Assembly: GCA_900320795.1 (NCBI GenBank)
Contig: ONTQ01000019.1
Location: 1-48,460 of the forward strand
DNA: 48,460 nucleotides
From: an uncultured Bacteroidales bacterium
Lineage (GTDB): Bacteria > Bacteroidota > Bacteroidia > Bacteroidales > UBA932
Direction: 5' to 3'
Below, piece after piece: positions 48,421-48,460 of the stretch. The notes under the pieces are model-generated. The model was not told where the DNA came from, did not search any database, and saw nothing but the letters and a program-made list of their open reading frames with translations. The position numbers and the translations under genes are program-made. How positions within the stretch are numbered: position 1 is the stretch's first letter; the number at the start of each line of letters is the position of its first letter.

Positions 48421-48460
48421 TTAAGCGATAGCGTCGATGTGGATTTTGGTGAGCTTCTGG
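48421..48460 (-). CDS. rplU: 50S ribosomal protein bL21, C-terminal end only
   Basis: The last 12 full codons before the TAA at 48423-48421 read QKLTKIHIDAIA, matching the C-terminal strand of bL21 (a Q-x-x-T-x-I-x-I pattern). The rest lies beyond the window. The position directly before rpmA on the same strand is the standard arrangement and supports the call. Confidence 0.85.
   Translation of the reverse strand, partial: QKLTKIHIDAIA

Overview
The window looks like a chromosomal segment of a G+C-rich, glycan-degrading member of the Bacteroidota, most likely Bacteroidales. Three things point there. Promoter-like sites follow the Bacteroidota pattern TTG-N19-21-TAnnTTTG. Most genes lack a Shine-Dalgarno sequence, while rpsU has a perfect one. 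The gene content combines many lipoprotein glycosidases (GH27, GH106, GH78, GH2, GH31, GH3, GH92) with housekeeping genes in a familiar order (rplU-rpmA-serS, lptB, dnaX, rpsU). All family calls come from reading motifs by eye; no database search was run.

Layout. (1) 1-19856, + strand: a tight run of eight genes with gaps of 2-23 bp. They are GH27 (5' end cut off by the window), GH106, GH78, RICIN-GH2, a GH78-like enzyme, a GH31::GH3 fusion, a Tat-type metallophosphoesterase and another GH78. Up to four alpha-L-rhamnosidase-type enzymes suggest a rhamnose- and galactose-rich plant substrate, such as a rhamnogalacturonan, arabinogalactan or plant glycoside. No SusC/SusD transporter lies in the window. 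(2) 19862-24366, + strand: a clear promoter precedes a cytoplasmic Gfo/Idh/MocA oxidoreductase, a Tat-exported Gfo/Idh/MocA oxidoreductase, a DUF1080 (3-keto-disaccharide hydrolase type) lipoprotein and a TIM-barrel sugar isomerase/epimerase-type lipoprotein. This is the gene set expected for a 3-keto-glycoside (oxidise, eliminate, hydrate, reduce) route of glycoside cleavage. (3) 24370-32374, - strand: GH92, then a GDPD/PI-PLC-like::alkaline phosphatase fusion, a GH63/MGH1-like glycosidase, a ROK sugar kinase and an EEP-family phosphodiesterase/phosphatase, with three of the four junctions overlapping. (4) 32529-38321, + strand: a membrane-anchored protein of unknown function, an acyl-CoA synthetase, a dCMP deaminase and an S41 protease. 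(5) 38344-40942, - strand: dnaX and lptB. (6) 40975-42467: a 49-bp perfect inverted repeat encloses the remains of what looks like a REP-associated transposase and a DUF362 lipoprotein gene. (7) 42478-46801: rpsU, divergent from a three-gene set (EF-hand membrane protein, AAA-type ATPase, sirtuin). (8) 46811-48460: a palindromic repeat, then serS, rpmA and the 3' end of rplU on the - strand.

How it fits together. Regions 1-3 form a catabolic block. Exo-glycosidases trim sugars at the cell surface or in the periplasm, the keto-glycoside module may attack linkages that ordinary hydrolases handle poorly, and the - strand block looks suited to phosphorylated or mannose/glucose-containing glycans. 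From about 32.5 kb on the segment is core housekeeping. It is interrupted by a small family of palindromic repeats (core GCAAAAGGTCGGTTTTT) seen at four places, which is the least expected structural signal here.
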